Below, in pieces: positions 19,001-30,522 of a stretch of 64,000 nucleotides of DNA (within the stretch, counting starts at the first letter, position 1; each line of letters starts with the position of its first letter). Below the pieces are notes generated by a model. It had not been told where the DNA came from. It made no database searches and saw nothing but the letters and a program-made list of their open reading frames with translations. Source of the DNA: Halomonas ramblicola. GTDB taxonomy: Bacteria > Pseudomonadota > Gammaproteobacteria > Pseudomonadales > Halomonadaceae. The position numbers and the translations under genes are program-made. Location of the stretch: NCBI RefSeq assembly GCF_030409215.1, contig NZ_JAUFPL010000018.1:157219-221218 (forward strand). The letters are read 5' to 3'.

Positions 19001-20680
19001 ATGACCACTGAACAGAAGCGTCCCCTCTACATTCCCTACGCCGGACCCCCGCTGCTGGAGATGCCGCTGCTCAACAAGGGCAGCGCCTTCACGCGGGAGG
19101 AGCGCATCGAGTTCAACCTGATCGGCCTGCTGCCGCAGAACGTGGAATCCATCGAGGAACAGGCCGAACGGGCCTATCGGCAGTATCGCCAGTGCCAGAC
19201 GGACCTGGACAAGCACATCTACCTGCGCGCCATCCAGGACGACAACGAGACGCTCTACTTTCGCCTGGTCTCCGAGCACCTGGAGGAGATGCTGCCGATC
19301 ATCTACACGCCGACGGTGGGCAAGGCGTGCGAGGAGTTCTCCAACATCTACCGCAACCACCGCGGGCTCTTCATCAGCTACACCGACCGCGATCGCATGG
19401 ACGACATCCTGCGCAGCGCCACCAAGGACAGGGTGAAGGTGATCGTGGTCACCGACGGCGAGCGCATCCTGGGGCTCGGCGACCAGGGCATCGGCGGCAT
19501 GGGCATCCCCATCGGCAAGCTCGCGCTCTATACCGCCTGCGGCGGCATCAGCCCCGCCTACACCCTGCCGATCACCCTCGACGTGGGCACCAACAATCGC
19601 GAGCTCCTCGACGACCCCATGTACATGGGCTGGCGTCATGAGCGCATCGGCCAGGCGGAGTACGACGCCTTCCTCGAGACCTTCATCGACGCCGTCAAGC
19701 GTCGCTGGCCGGGGGTGCTGCTGCAGTTCGAGGACTTCGCCCAGGCCAATGCCGTGCCGCTGCTGGAGCGCTACCGCGACCGGCTATGCTGCTTCAACGA
19801 CGACGTCCAGGGCACCGCCTCGGTGGTGGTGGGGACCCTGATGGCGGCCTGCCAGGCGCGTGGCGAGACCGTGGCGGATCAGCGCGTGGTCTTCGTGGGG
19901 GCGGGCTCCGCCGGCTGCGGCATCGCCGAGCAGGTGGTGGTGGCCATGCAGGCCGAGGGGCTCGCCGAGCAGGAGGCGCGTGCGCACGTCTACATGGTGG
20001 ATCGCGAGGGGCTGGTGACCGCCGACCAGGCCTGGCTGCGTGACTTCCAGGTCCGCCTGGCCCACGACCCCGCCCTCACCGAGGGCTGGGACGGCCAGGC
20101 GCTGGCCGAGACGGTGCGACGCATCCGGCCCACGGTGCTGATCGGCGTCTGTGGCCAGCCGGGCATCTTCACCGAGGAGGTGGTGCGGACCATGCACGCC
20201 GCCTGCGAGAATCCGGTGATCATGCCGCTCTCCAATCCCACTTCCCGGGCCGAGGCGCTGCCCGAGGACGTGATCCGCTGGACCGACGGCGCCGCCCTGG
20301 TGGCGACCGGCAGCCCCTTCGCGCCGGTGGAGCATGATGGCCGGACGATCCCCATCGCCCAGTGCAACAACGCCTACATCTTCCCCGGCATCGGCCTGGG
20401 GGTGGTGGCCGCGGGTGCCAGGCGCGTCACCGACGACATGCTGATGGCCGCCTCCCGGGCGCTGGCCCGCGAGGCCCCCATCGTCAAGCAAGGCAAGGGC
20501 GCGCTGCTGCCGGCGTTGGGGAAGATCCGCGAGCTCTCCAAGGCGATCGCCTTCGACGTGGCCGCCCAGGCCCAGGGCGAAGGCATGGCGCTGAAGACCG
20601 ACGGCACCAAGCTGCGTGCGGCCATCGAGCGCAATAGCTGGACGCCGGAGTATCGGCGCTACCGTCGCCGTTCGTTCTGA
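19001..20680 (+). CDS. maeA: NAD-dependent malic enzyme
   Basis: 559 residues, close to E. coli MaeA. It decarboxylates malate to pyruvate with reduction of NAD, linking the TCA cycle and gluconeogenesis. Visible motifs are [11 protein letters not shown], the catalytic Tyr/Arg region, [20 protein letters not shown], the metal-binding FEDF and NDDVQGTA, and the cofactor loop [11 protein letters not shown]. The start at 19001 ([13 protein letters not shown]) is chosen by homology and a GAGAGCAGAG site; upstream in-frame starts add a non-conserved leader. A clean terminator follows. The NAD preference is inferred from the MaeA-type length. Confidence 0.93.
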   Translation: MTTEQKRPLYIPYAGPPLLEMPLLNKGSAFTREERIEFNLIGLLPQNVESIEEQAERAYRQYRQCQTDLDKHIYLRAIQDDNETLYFRLVSEHLEEMLPIIYTPTVGKACEEFSNIYRNHRGLFISYTDRDRMDDILRSATKDRVKVIVVTDGERILGLGDQGIGGMGIPIGKLALYTACGGISPAYTLPITLDVGTNNRELLDDPMYMGWRHERIGQAEYDAFLETFIDAVKRRWPGVLLQFEDFAQANAVPLLERYRDRLCCFNDDVQGTASVVVGTLMAACQARGETVADQRVVFVGAGSAGCGIAEQVVVAMQAEGLAEQEARAHVYMVDREGLVTADQAWLRDFQVRLAHDPALTEGWDGQALAETVRRIRPTVLIGVCGQPGIFTEEVVRTMHAACENPVIMPLSNPTSRAEALPEDVIRWTDGAALVATGSPFAPVEHDGRTIPIAQCNNAYIFPGIGLGVVAAGARRVTDDMLMAASRALAREAPIVKQGKGALLPALGKIRELSKAIAFDVAAQAQGEGMALKTDGTKLRAAIERNSWTPEYRRYRRRSF

Positions 20681-20699
20681 CGTTCCGTTTGCAATGACG

Positions 20700-20733
20700 A
20701 AGGCCCCGCTGGTAACCCGGCGGGGCCTTTTAC
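20700..20733 (+). terminator. Intrinsic terminator after the malic enzyme gene
   Basis: AAGGCCCCGC (20700-20709) pairs with GCGGGGCCTT (20720-20729), followed by TTTAC. Confidence 0.85.
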
Positions 20734-20754
20734 GATAGGTGTCAATCGTAAAAG

Positions 20755-20951
20755 CTCAAGGCTGTTTCGGCGACAGGCCTGCGAGGGGACGCTGTAACCC
20801 CATCCTTGGGCGCTACCGATGCCCTGCTGCGCTCTCGCGTCCCGCTTCGCTTGCAGGACCGGTGCTGGCCATCCATGGCCAGCCCGTTCGGAGAAATCCT
20901 CCTCACCCCTGGTATAGGACTCCCTCTGCGGCCTGTTCCCGACGCCTTTCG
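20755..20951 (+). repeat. Dispersed intergenic hairpin repeat, copy 1 (long, with loop insertion)
   Basis: This copy shares with three others in the window an arm GGCGACAGGCC.(n).CGAGGGG, a core CTTGGGCGCTACCGATGCC, and a returning arm CCCTCTGCGGCCTGTTCCCG. It differs by about 90 extra bases in the loop region, which include a perfect 8-bp inverted repeat, CTGGCCAT-CC-ATGGCCAG at 20865-20882. It fills the gap between the convergent malic enzyme and aconitase genes. Confidence 0.8.
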
Positions 20952-20979
20952 CTTATGCGGTTCTGTCAGGCCGACCCAC

Positions 20980-23727
<2,748 letters not shown>

Positions 23728-23945
23728 CGATGTCCTCCTGGTCACGGAGAGTGGTCGAACCTTCCTGGTACTCGGGTACACATGGTCATGATAGGCGCCC
23801 TTTTCAAGCGCTGCCCGTGGCACCACTTGAAATGGGCGGCACGTGCCGCCATCTTGGCAGCATCCGTCACGCCGGCCCGCCGGCAGGATGACACCGCCCC
23901 ATGACAGGGCGACGACGCCCCCTCGGGGCGAGCCGGGAGGACTCG

Positions 23946-25161
<1,216 letters not shown>

Positions 25162-25162
<1 letters not shown>

Positions 25163-25196
25163 GCGCCTAGCGCCGAGCTACAAGCGCCAAGCTGCT
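25162..25196 (+). repeat. Five tandem degenerate 7-bp units (AGCNNNN)
   Basis: Starting at the last base of the trxB stop, five consecutive heptamers begin with AGC: AGCGCCT, AGCGCCG, AGCTACA, AGCGCCA, AGCTGCT. The register is exact although the other four positions vary. Role unknown. Confidence 0.6.
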
Positions 25197-25229
25197 CAGT
25201 GACGGGCAGCCGGTGTCGCGGCGGCCAAC

Positions 25230-25270
25230 AAGAAACCCACCGGAAGTCGAGTCCGGTGGGTTTCTTCGTT
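25230..25270. terminator. Bidirectional terminator between trxB and slyX
   Basis: A 15-bp perfect stem (AAGAAACCCACCGGA at 25230-25244 with TCCGGTGGGTTTCTT at 25252-25266) ends in T-rich sequence on both strands, serving the convergent trxB and slyX genes. Confidence 0.92.
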
Positions 25271-25312
25271 GACGCCCGGAACGGCCGTGACATCATCATG
25301 CGGCGCTCGGCG

Positions 25313-25591
25313 CTAATAGTGCGGCGGCACCTCGTCCTCGGGGCGGGGGGTGTCCGCGTCCATTTCCCGCAGCGCGCGGTGCTGTTCGCGCAGCTTCTGC
25401 TGCATCAGCTCGTTGAGCCGCTCCAGCTGGGCCAGTCGCCGTTCCTGGGTGGCCACCGCCCGGTCCAGGGTGTCCAGCCAATGTTCCTGGTGGGCGAGGC
25501 GGCTCTCCAGCGCTTCCAGGCGCTCGGCCAGGGCATCGGACGCCTGCTGCGCGCTCATGCTAGAATCCGGTCGCTGAGTGTCACCGTTCAT
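25313..25591 (-). CDS. slyX: SlyX family protein
   Basis: 92 residues, predicted as one long coiled coil (about 20-75, regular leucines) and ending in the family's hallmark PPHY. The function of SlyX is unknown; in E. coli it is encoded near the peptidyl-prolyl isomerase gene slyD. The start at 25591 is chosen because GGGAAGG lies about 7 bp upstream. An internal Met at residue 12 lacks such a site but would give a length closer to E. coli SlyX. It is divergent from the cold-shock-domain gene, with only 61 bp between. Confidence 0.88.
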   Translation of the reverse strand: MNGDTQRPDSSMSAQQASDALAERLEALESRLAHQEHWLDTLDRAVATQERRLAQLERLNELMQQKLREQHRALREMDADTPRPEDEVPPHY

Positions 25592-25652
25592 CGTGGCACC
25601 TTCCCGAGGTTGTCAATTTCGTTCATCACACACAAGAGAGTCACTGGAGTCC

Positions 25653-26117
25653 ATGAATCGCAAGGTCATGTTTCGCTGTAGCCTGGTCAGCCTGCTGCTC
25701 GCCGCGCCGGCCCCCCTGCTGATCGCCCTGTTCGTGCACCTGGCCGGCGGCGAGCTCGCCGAGGCCCTGTTCGCCAGCCTCGAAGTCGGCGGCGTCGCCG
25801 TGGTCTACTTCGCCGCCGCCCTGGCGGTCTTCCTGCTGCTGGTGGTGGCGACCCTGGCGGTCAACGTCCTCACCCCGCAACTGGTCAACCTGGCCGAGGT
25901 CGAGAACGACGATCGCGAGATCGGCGAGGTGAAGTGGTTCAACGTCAACAAGGGGTACGGCTTCATCACCCGCGACGGTGGCGAGGACGTCTTCGTCCAC
26001 TTCCGCGCCATCCGCGGTCGCGGTCATCGCACCCTGGCCGAGGGGCAGAAGGTACGCTACCACGTCATCGAGAACGAGCGGGGGCTGCAGGCCGACGACG
26101 TAACGGTCATCACCTGA
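25653..26117 (+). CDS. Membrane-anchored cold-shock-domain protein
   Basis: 154 residues. Two hydrophobic helices (about 8-32 and 45-72) are followed by a short acidic linker and a complete C-terminal cold-shock domain (about 90-153). The domain holds GEVKWFN, RNP1 KGYGFI and RNP2 VFVHF, all intact, so single-stranded nucleic-acid binding is expected. Normal CspA proteins are about 70 residues and soluble, so this is a tethered fusion. TGGAG lies just upstream of the ATG, and earlier in-frame starts run into slyX without a ribosome site. Which side of the membrane holds the domain is not proven; cytoplasmic is expected. Confidence 0.85.
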   Translation: MNRKVMFRCSLVSLLLAAPAPLLIALFVHLAGGELAEALFASLEVGGVAVVYFAAALAVFLLLVVATLAVNVLTPQLVNLAEVENDDREIGEVKWFNVNKGYGFITRDGGEDVFVHFRAIRGRGHRTLAEGQKVRYHVIENERGLQADDVTVIT

Positions 26118-26123
26118 GCAGAG

Positions 26124-26150
26124 GGGCCCGAGCTTCGCTCGGCCCGTTGT
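26124..26150 (+). terminator. Hairpin after the cold-shock-domain gene
   Basis: GGG-C-C-CGAGC-TTC-GCTCG-GCCC forms a bulged stem, followed by GTTGT. Probable weak terminator. Confidence 0.5.
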
Positions 26151-26165
26151 CTGCCCACGCTCAAA

Positions 26166-26197
26166 CACGGCGCCCCGCCATCGTGCGGGGCGCCGTG
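26166..26197. terminator. 13-bp GC hairpin between convergent genes
   Basis: CACGGCGCCCCGC (26166-26178) pairs perfectly with GCGGGGCGCCGTG (26185-26197) across a 6-nt loop. On the minus strand it is followed by TTTGAG, so it may end the leftward dap operon. Confidence 0.6.
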
Positions 26198-26220
26198 CGT
26201 CTGGGCTACCGGTCCCGGGG

Positions 26221-26622
26221 TCAATGCCCGGAATCGGGCCAGTCGATCTCGGCCTCGCTGCCGTCGGGCAGCACCCGCAGGAAGCGGTCGGGGTCGTCGC
26301 CGGGCTGCCAGCCGCCCAGCGAGCAACGCACCTCGCAGCCCAGGTGCGCGGCGGCGGCCCGGGCGCAGGCGCGGTCGCTCGCCCAGGGCGTGGCGTCGCT
26401 GTCGAACCACAGGCTGGCGTAGCCGTCGGCGGCGCGCTCCACCAGCAGCACCGGGATCTCCCGGCCTTCGAGGCGGCCACGGGTGCGTCGCTTGCCCTTG
26501 CCGGCCGGGGCCAGGGGCTCGGCGTCGATCGCCTCGGCGAGCCAGGCATCCAGGCGCTGCGCCTCGACCCTGGCCAGGTAGACCTCGATATCGGGATAGC
26601 GGGTGTCGCTGTCGTCTGCCAT
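26221..26622 (-). CDS. Uncharacterised protein downstream of dapE
   Basis: 133 residues, acidic, no membrane segment or signal peptide. I do not recognise a family. Visible features are an N-terminal helix (YPDIEVYLARVEAQRLDAWLA, split by charged residues), a basic KGKRRTRGR patch near 43, and a Trp/Asp-rich second half. The start at 26622 has GAGG upstream and lies 7 bp after the dapE stop, so it is probably the last gene of the dap operon. An in-frame ATG at 26643 would overlap dapE. Confidence 0.7.
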   Translation of the reverse strand: MADDSDTRYPDIEVYLARVEAQRLDAWLAEAIDAEPLAPAGKGKRRTRGRLEGREIPVLLVERAADGYASLWFDSDATPWASDRACARAAAAHLGCEVRCSLGGWQPGDDPDRFLRVLPDGSEAEIDWPDSGH

Positions 26623-26629
26623 GGGGACC

Positions 26630-27802
26630 TCAGGGGCGGGCACTGCCGTCGACGAAGAGCCGTTCGAGGATCGCCTCGTAGATCCGGCTCAGGGTGTCCA
26701 GGTCGGCGGCCCGGACGCACTCGTTGACCTGGTGGATGGTGGCGTTGAGCGGCCCCAGCTCCACCACCTGGCTGCCCAGGGTGGCGATGAAACGCCCGTC
26801 GGAGGTCCCGCCACTGGTCGACAGCTCCGGCCGCTGGCCGGTCACCGCTTCCACCCCGCCAATGGCGGCCTCCACCAGCTCGCCCTCGGCGGTGAGGAAG
26901 GGCTCGCCGTTGAGCGTCCAGTCCAGCTGGTACTCCAGGCCGTGGGCGTCGAGGATCGCCGCGGTGCGCGCCTTGAGCTGGTCGTGGGTCACCTCGGTGG
27001 AGAAGCGGAAGTTGAACACCACCTCCACCTCGCCGGGGATGACGTTGGTGGCGCCGGTGCCCGAGCGGATGTTGGAGACCTGGAAGCTGGTGGCGGGGAA
27101 GAAGGCGTTGCCGTCGTCCCAGTGCTCGCGGACCAGGGCGTCCAGGGCCGGCATCGCCAGGTGGATGGGGTTGCGCGCCAGGTGGGGATAGGCCACATGG
27201 CCCTGGACCCCCCTGATGTGCAGCACCCCGCCCAGCGAGCCGCGCCGGCCGTTCTTGATCACGTCGCCGAGTCGCGCGGTGGAGGAAGGCTCGCCGACGA
27301 TGCAGTAGTCGAGCCGCTCGTGGGCCTCGCGCAGGTGCTCGACCACCGCGCGGGTGCCGTCCACCGCCGGACCCTCCTCGTCGGAGGTGATCAGGAAGGC
27401 GATCTTGCCGTGGTAGTCCGGATGGGCGGCGACGAAGCGCTCCACGGCGGTGACCATGGCCGCCAGGCTGCCCTTCATGTCGGCGGCGCCCCGGCCCCTG
27501 AGCATGCCGTCGTCGTCGAGGCGCGGCTCGAAGGGCGGGAAGTCCCAGCGGGTGTGGGGGCCGCTGGGCACCACGTCGGTGTGGCCGGCGAAGGCCAGCA
27601 GCGGGCCGTGGTGGCCGCGGGTCGCCCAGAAGTTCTCCACGTCGCCGAACGGCAGGCGCTCGACCCGGAAGCCGAGCGCCTCGAGGCGCTCGATCATCAG
27701 GGTCTGGCAGCCCAGGTCGTCCGGGGTCACCGAGGGACGCCGGATCAACTCGCAGGCCAGCTGCAGGGTCGGCGAGAGGTCCCGTGGCTCAGTCGTTGGC
27801 AT
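26630..27802 (-). CDS. dapE: Succinyl-diaminopimelate desuccinylase
   Basis: 390 residues. It hydrolyses N-succinyl-LL-diaminopimelate to LL-DAP, feeding lysine and peptidoglycan synthesis. It is an M20 di-zinc enzyme: GHTDVVPSG gives the first His/Asp pair, RGAADMKG the bridging Asp, SDEEGPA the catalytic Glu and its partner, and TIHQVNE the C-terminal His. The start overlaps the end of dapD by 14 bp, indicating an operon. Confidence 0.96.
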   Translation of the reverse strand: MPTTEPRDLSPTLQLACELIRRPSVTPDDLGCQTLMIERLEALGFRVERLPFGDVENFWATRGHHGPLLAFAGHTDVVPSGPHTRWDFPPFEPRLDDDGMLRGRGAADMKGSLAAMVTAVERFVAAHPDYHGKIAFLITSDEEGPAVDGTRAVVEHLREAHERLDYCIVGEPSSTARLGDVIKNGRRGSLGGVLHIRGVQGHVAYPHLARNPIHLAMPALDALVREHWDDGNAFFPATSFQVSNIRSGTGATNVIPGEVEVVFNFRFSTEVTHDQLKARTAAILDAHGLEYQLDWTLNGEPFLTAEGELVEAAIGGVEAVTGQRPELSTSGGTSDGRFIATLGSQVVELGPLNATIHQVNECVRAADLDTLSRIYEAILERLFVDGSARP

Positions 27803-28814
27803 GCAGCGCCTCGTTGAGCGCGATGGCGCTCTTGTTGGTGAGGCACTCGATGCGGCCGTTCTGGGAGTTGCGGCGCAGCAGCAGGTCGTCCTGGCCGGCC
27901 AGCTCGCGGGCCGCCACGGTCCTGACCTCCTGGCCCTGGTCGTCGAGCAGGGTGACCTTGGCCCCGGCGGTGATGTAGAGGCCGGCCTCCACGGTGCAGC
28001 GGTCGCCCAGCGGGATGCCGATGCCGGCGTTGGCGCCGATCAGGCAGCCCTCGCCCACCTTGATGACGATGTTGCCGCCGCCCGAGAGGGTGCCCATGGT
28101 GGAGCAGCCGCCGCCCAGGTCGGAGCCCTTGCCCACCATCACGCCGGCGGAGATGCGGCCCTCGATCATGCCGGGGCCCTCGGTGCCGGCGTTGAAGTTG
28201 ACGAAGCCCTCGTGCATCACGGTGGTGCCCTCGCCCAGGTAGGCGCCCAGGCGCACCCGGGCGGTGTCGGCGATGCGCACGCCGCCGGGCACCACGTAGT
28301 CGGTCATCTTGGGGAACTTGTCGATGCAGTCCACGGACAGGGAGCGGCCCTCCAGGCGCGCCTTGAGGCGCCGTGTCGGCAGCTCCTCGATGTCGATGGC
28401 ACCCTCGCTGCTCCAGGCCACGTTGCGCAGCAGGCCGAACATGCCGGTGAGGTCCAGGTCGTGGGGCTTCACCAGGCGGTGGGAGAGCAGGTGCAGCTTG
28501 AGGTAGACCTCCGGGGCGCTCTGCGGGGGCAGGTCCTTGACCAGGAACATGGCCACCAGCGGGCGCCGGGCGGCGGCGAAGGCCTCGGCCAGTTCGGCCT
28601 GGTCGGCGTGACCGGCGGCCTTCAGCGCGCCGGCCAGCTCGCTGCACTGCTCGGGCAGGAAGCTCACCGCGGCGTTGCCATCCGGCACGTCCAGCACCCG
28701 CTTGACCGCCGCGATCAGGCCGTCGTCGGGATTCAGCAGCGGTGCCGGGTAGTAGATCTCCAGCCAGTCGCCCTGGGTGTTCTGGGTGCCGGTTCCGAGT
28801 GCAAAGCTCAGCAT
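27789..28814 (-). CDS. dapD: Tetrahydrodipicolinate N-succinyltransferase
   Basis: 341 residues, the longer Pseudomonas-type DapD rather than the 274-residue E. coli form. It succinylates tetrahydrodipicolinate using succinyl-CoA. The C-terminal half is a left-handed beta-helix with hexapeptide repeats ([17 protein letters not shown], then [16 protein letters not shown]). The start [15 protein letters not shown] at 28814 agrees with the family, and GAAGGA is about 9 bp upstream; a 12-residue upstream extension is not conserved. Confidence 0.94.
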   Translation of the reverse strand: MLSFALGTGTQNTQGDWLEIYYPAPLLNPDDGLIAAVKRVLDVPDGNAAVSFLPEQCSELAGALKAAGHADQAELAEAFAAARRPLVAMFLVKDLPPQSAPEVYLKLHLLSHRLVKPHDLDLTGMFGLLRNVAWSSEGAIDIEELPTRRLKARLEGRSLSVDCIDKFPKMTDYVVPGGVRIADTARVRLGAYLGEGTTVMHEGFVNFNAGTEGPGMIEGRISAGVMVGKGSDLGGGCSTMGTLSGGGNIVIKVGEGCLIGANAGIGIPLGDRCTVEAGLYITAGAKVTLLDDQGQEVRTVAARELAGQDDLLLRRNSQNGRIECLTNKSAIALNEALHAND

Positions 28815-28873
28815 GTCATATGTCCTTCTGGAAATGGTTTGTCTCGCCAAGGGGAAAGGGCCGCGCCGCGGCG

Positions 28874-29218
28874 TCAGCCCTGGATGTCGTCATAGTCGCC
28901 GTCACGATAGCCGACGCGGATCTCGTCGCCGGTGTCGAGCAGCGGGCGCTTGATCAGGGTGGGGTGGGCGAGCATCAGCTCGCGAGCCTTGTTGGCGTCC
29001 ATCTCCCGCTTGTCCTCGTCGGCCAGGTTGCGCCAGGTGGTGCTGCGCCTGTTGAGCAGCGTGAGCACCGGTACCTTCTCGAGGAGGTGCTCCAGCAGCG
29101 GCGCCGAGAGGCCGTCCTCGCGCAGGTCGTGATTCTGGTAGGGGATGCCGGAGCCGTCCATTGCCTTGCGTGCCTTGCGGCAGGTGTCGCAGTTCCTGAG
29201 GCCATACAGGGTGACCAT
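28874..29218 (-). CDS. ArsC/Spx family thioredoxin-fold protein (YffB-like)
   Basis: 114 residues of the arsenate reductase-like (Spx/MgsR/YffB) group. The N-terminal MVTLYGLRNCDTCRKA holds a CDTC pair (Cys10, Cys13), and the later PTLIKRPLL is the conserved cis-Pro region. These proteins have a thioredoxin fold; many YffB-type members lack shown arsenate reductase activity. It sits between dapC and dapD as in Pseudomonas. Its ATG shares one base with the dapC stop (TGATG), and GAGAGGAGG lies upstream. A DAP-linked role is only inferred from context. Confidence 0.88.
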   Translation of the reverse strand: MVTLYGLRNCDTCRKARKAMDGSGIPYQNHDLREDGLSAPLLEHLLEKVPVLTLLNRRSTTWRNLADEDKREMDANKARELMLAHPTLIKRPLLDTGDEIRVGYRDGDYDDIQG

Positions 29219-30417
29219 CACTGCCTCCTCTCGATGAAGTCGCGGATGCGGCGGGCCGCCTCCAGGGTGGCGTCGGATTCGGCCACCAGGGCCAGGCGTA
29301 CCCGGCCGCTGCCGGGATTCACGCCGTCGCGTCCGGGACGGCCCATATAGGACCCCGGCAGCACGCTGACGTGGGCCCCGGCGAACAGCTCTCTGGCGAA
29401 GGCCTCGTCGTCGCCGCCGGGCACCGCCGGCCACAGGTAGAAGCTCGCCTCCGGCGTGGGGAAGTCCAGCACCGGGGCGAGGATTCGGGTGACCGCGGCG
29501 AACTTCTCGCGATAGGCATCGCGGTTGGCGCGGACATGGGCCTCGTCGTCCCAGGCGCTGATCGAGGCGTGCTGCAGCGGCAGCGCCATGGCGCAGCCGT
29601 GGTAGGTACGGTAGCGCCTGAAGGGGGCGATCAGCCCGGCGTCGCCGGCCACGAAGCCGGAGCGCAGCCCCGGCAGGTTGGAGCGCTTGGAGAGGGAGTG
29701 GAACACCAGGCAGCGCCGGTAATCGTGGCGGCCGAGCGTCGCGCAGGCCTCCAGCAGCCCAGGCGGCGGGGCGGCCTCGTCCAGGTAGAGCTCCGAGTAG
29801 CACTCGTCCGAGGCGATGATGAAGTCGAATTCGTCGGCCAGCGCGATGAGCTTCTCGAAGTCGGCGAGCGGCGTCACCGCCCCGGTGGGGTTGCCCGGCG
29901 AGCAGAGGAAGACGATCTGCACCTCGCGCCAGGTTTCGGCAGGCACGGCGTCGAGATCGGGACGGAAGTCGCTCTCGGCCGTGCAGTCCAGGTAGAGCGG
30001 CTCGCCGCCGGCCAGCAGGGTCGCCCCCTCGTAGATCTGGTAGAAGGGGTTGGGCACCGCCACCTTCGCCGGGCGGGTGCGGTCCAGCGCCGCCTGGACG
30101 AAGGCGAAGATCGCCTCCCGGGTGCCGTTCACTGGCAGCACCTGGGCGTCGGCGTCGAGCGCTTCAAGCGCGAAGCGCCGCGTCGCCCAAGTGCCGATCG
30201 CCCGGCGCAGCTCGGGGAGCCCGGCGGTGGCCGGGTAGCGGGCGAAGGCGGCCTGGTGCTCGGTGAGGGTCGCCAGCGCCGCGGGGTAGGGCGCATGCTG
30301 TGGCTCGCCGATGGTCAACGGGATGTGCGAGAGCCCGGCGGGGGGCGTCACGCCGGCCTTGAGCGCGGCGAGCTTCTCGAAGGGGTAGGGCTTGAGGGCG
30401 TCGAGGTCGGGATTCAT
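29218..30417 (-). CDS. dapC: Succinyldiaminopimelate transaminase
   Basis: 399 residues, a fold-type I PLP aminotransferase. It converts N-succinyl-2-amino-6-ketopimelate to succinyl-DAP. The PLP lysine is in SLSKRSNLPGLRSGF, the preceding CSPGNPTGA binds cofactor and substrate, and the C-terminal RVRLALV carries the carboxylate-binding Arg. Specific assignment as DapC rather than another class I transaminase comes from its place next to dapD and dapE. Confidence 0.93.
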   Translation of the reverse strand: MNPDLDALKPYPFEKLAALKAGVTPPAGLSHIPLTIGEPQHAPYPAALATLTEHQAAFARYPATAGLPELRRAIGTWATRRFALEALDADAQVLPVNGTREAIFAFVQAALDRTRPAKVAVPNPFYQIYEGATLLAGGEPLYLDCTAESDFRPDLDAVPAETWREVQIVFLCSPGNPTGAVTPLADFEKLIALADEFDFIIASDECYSELYLDEAAPPPGLLEACATLGRHDYRRCLVFHSLSKRSNLPGLRSGFVAGDAGLIAPFRRYRTYHGCAMALPLQHASISAWDDEAHVRANRDAYREKFAAVTRILAPVLDFPTPEASFYLWPAVPGGDDEAFARELFAGAHVSVLPGSYMGRPGRDGVNPGSGRVRLALVAESDATLEAARRIRDFIERRQ

Positions 30418-30522
30418 GGGTGTCCAGGCGCGCCCTCGGCGGCCAGGGCCCGGGGCGTCGTTATGGTGGTCGGCAGGGCGTCGATTATAGGGAAGGCCGG
30501 AGGCGGCCTCAAACGCGGCCAG

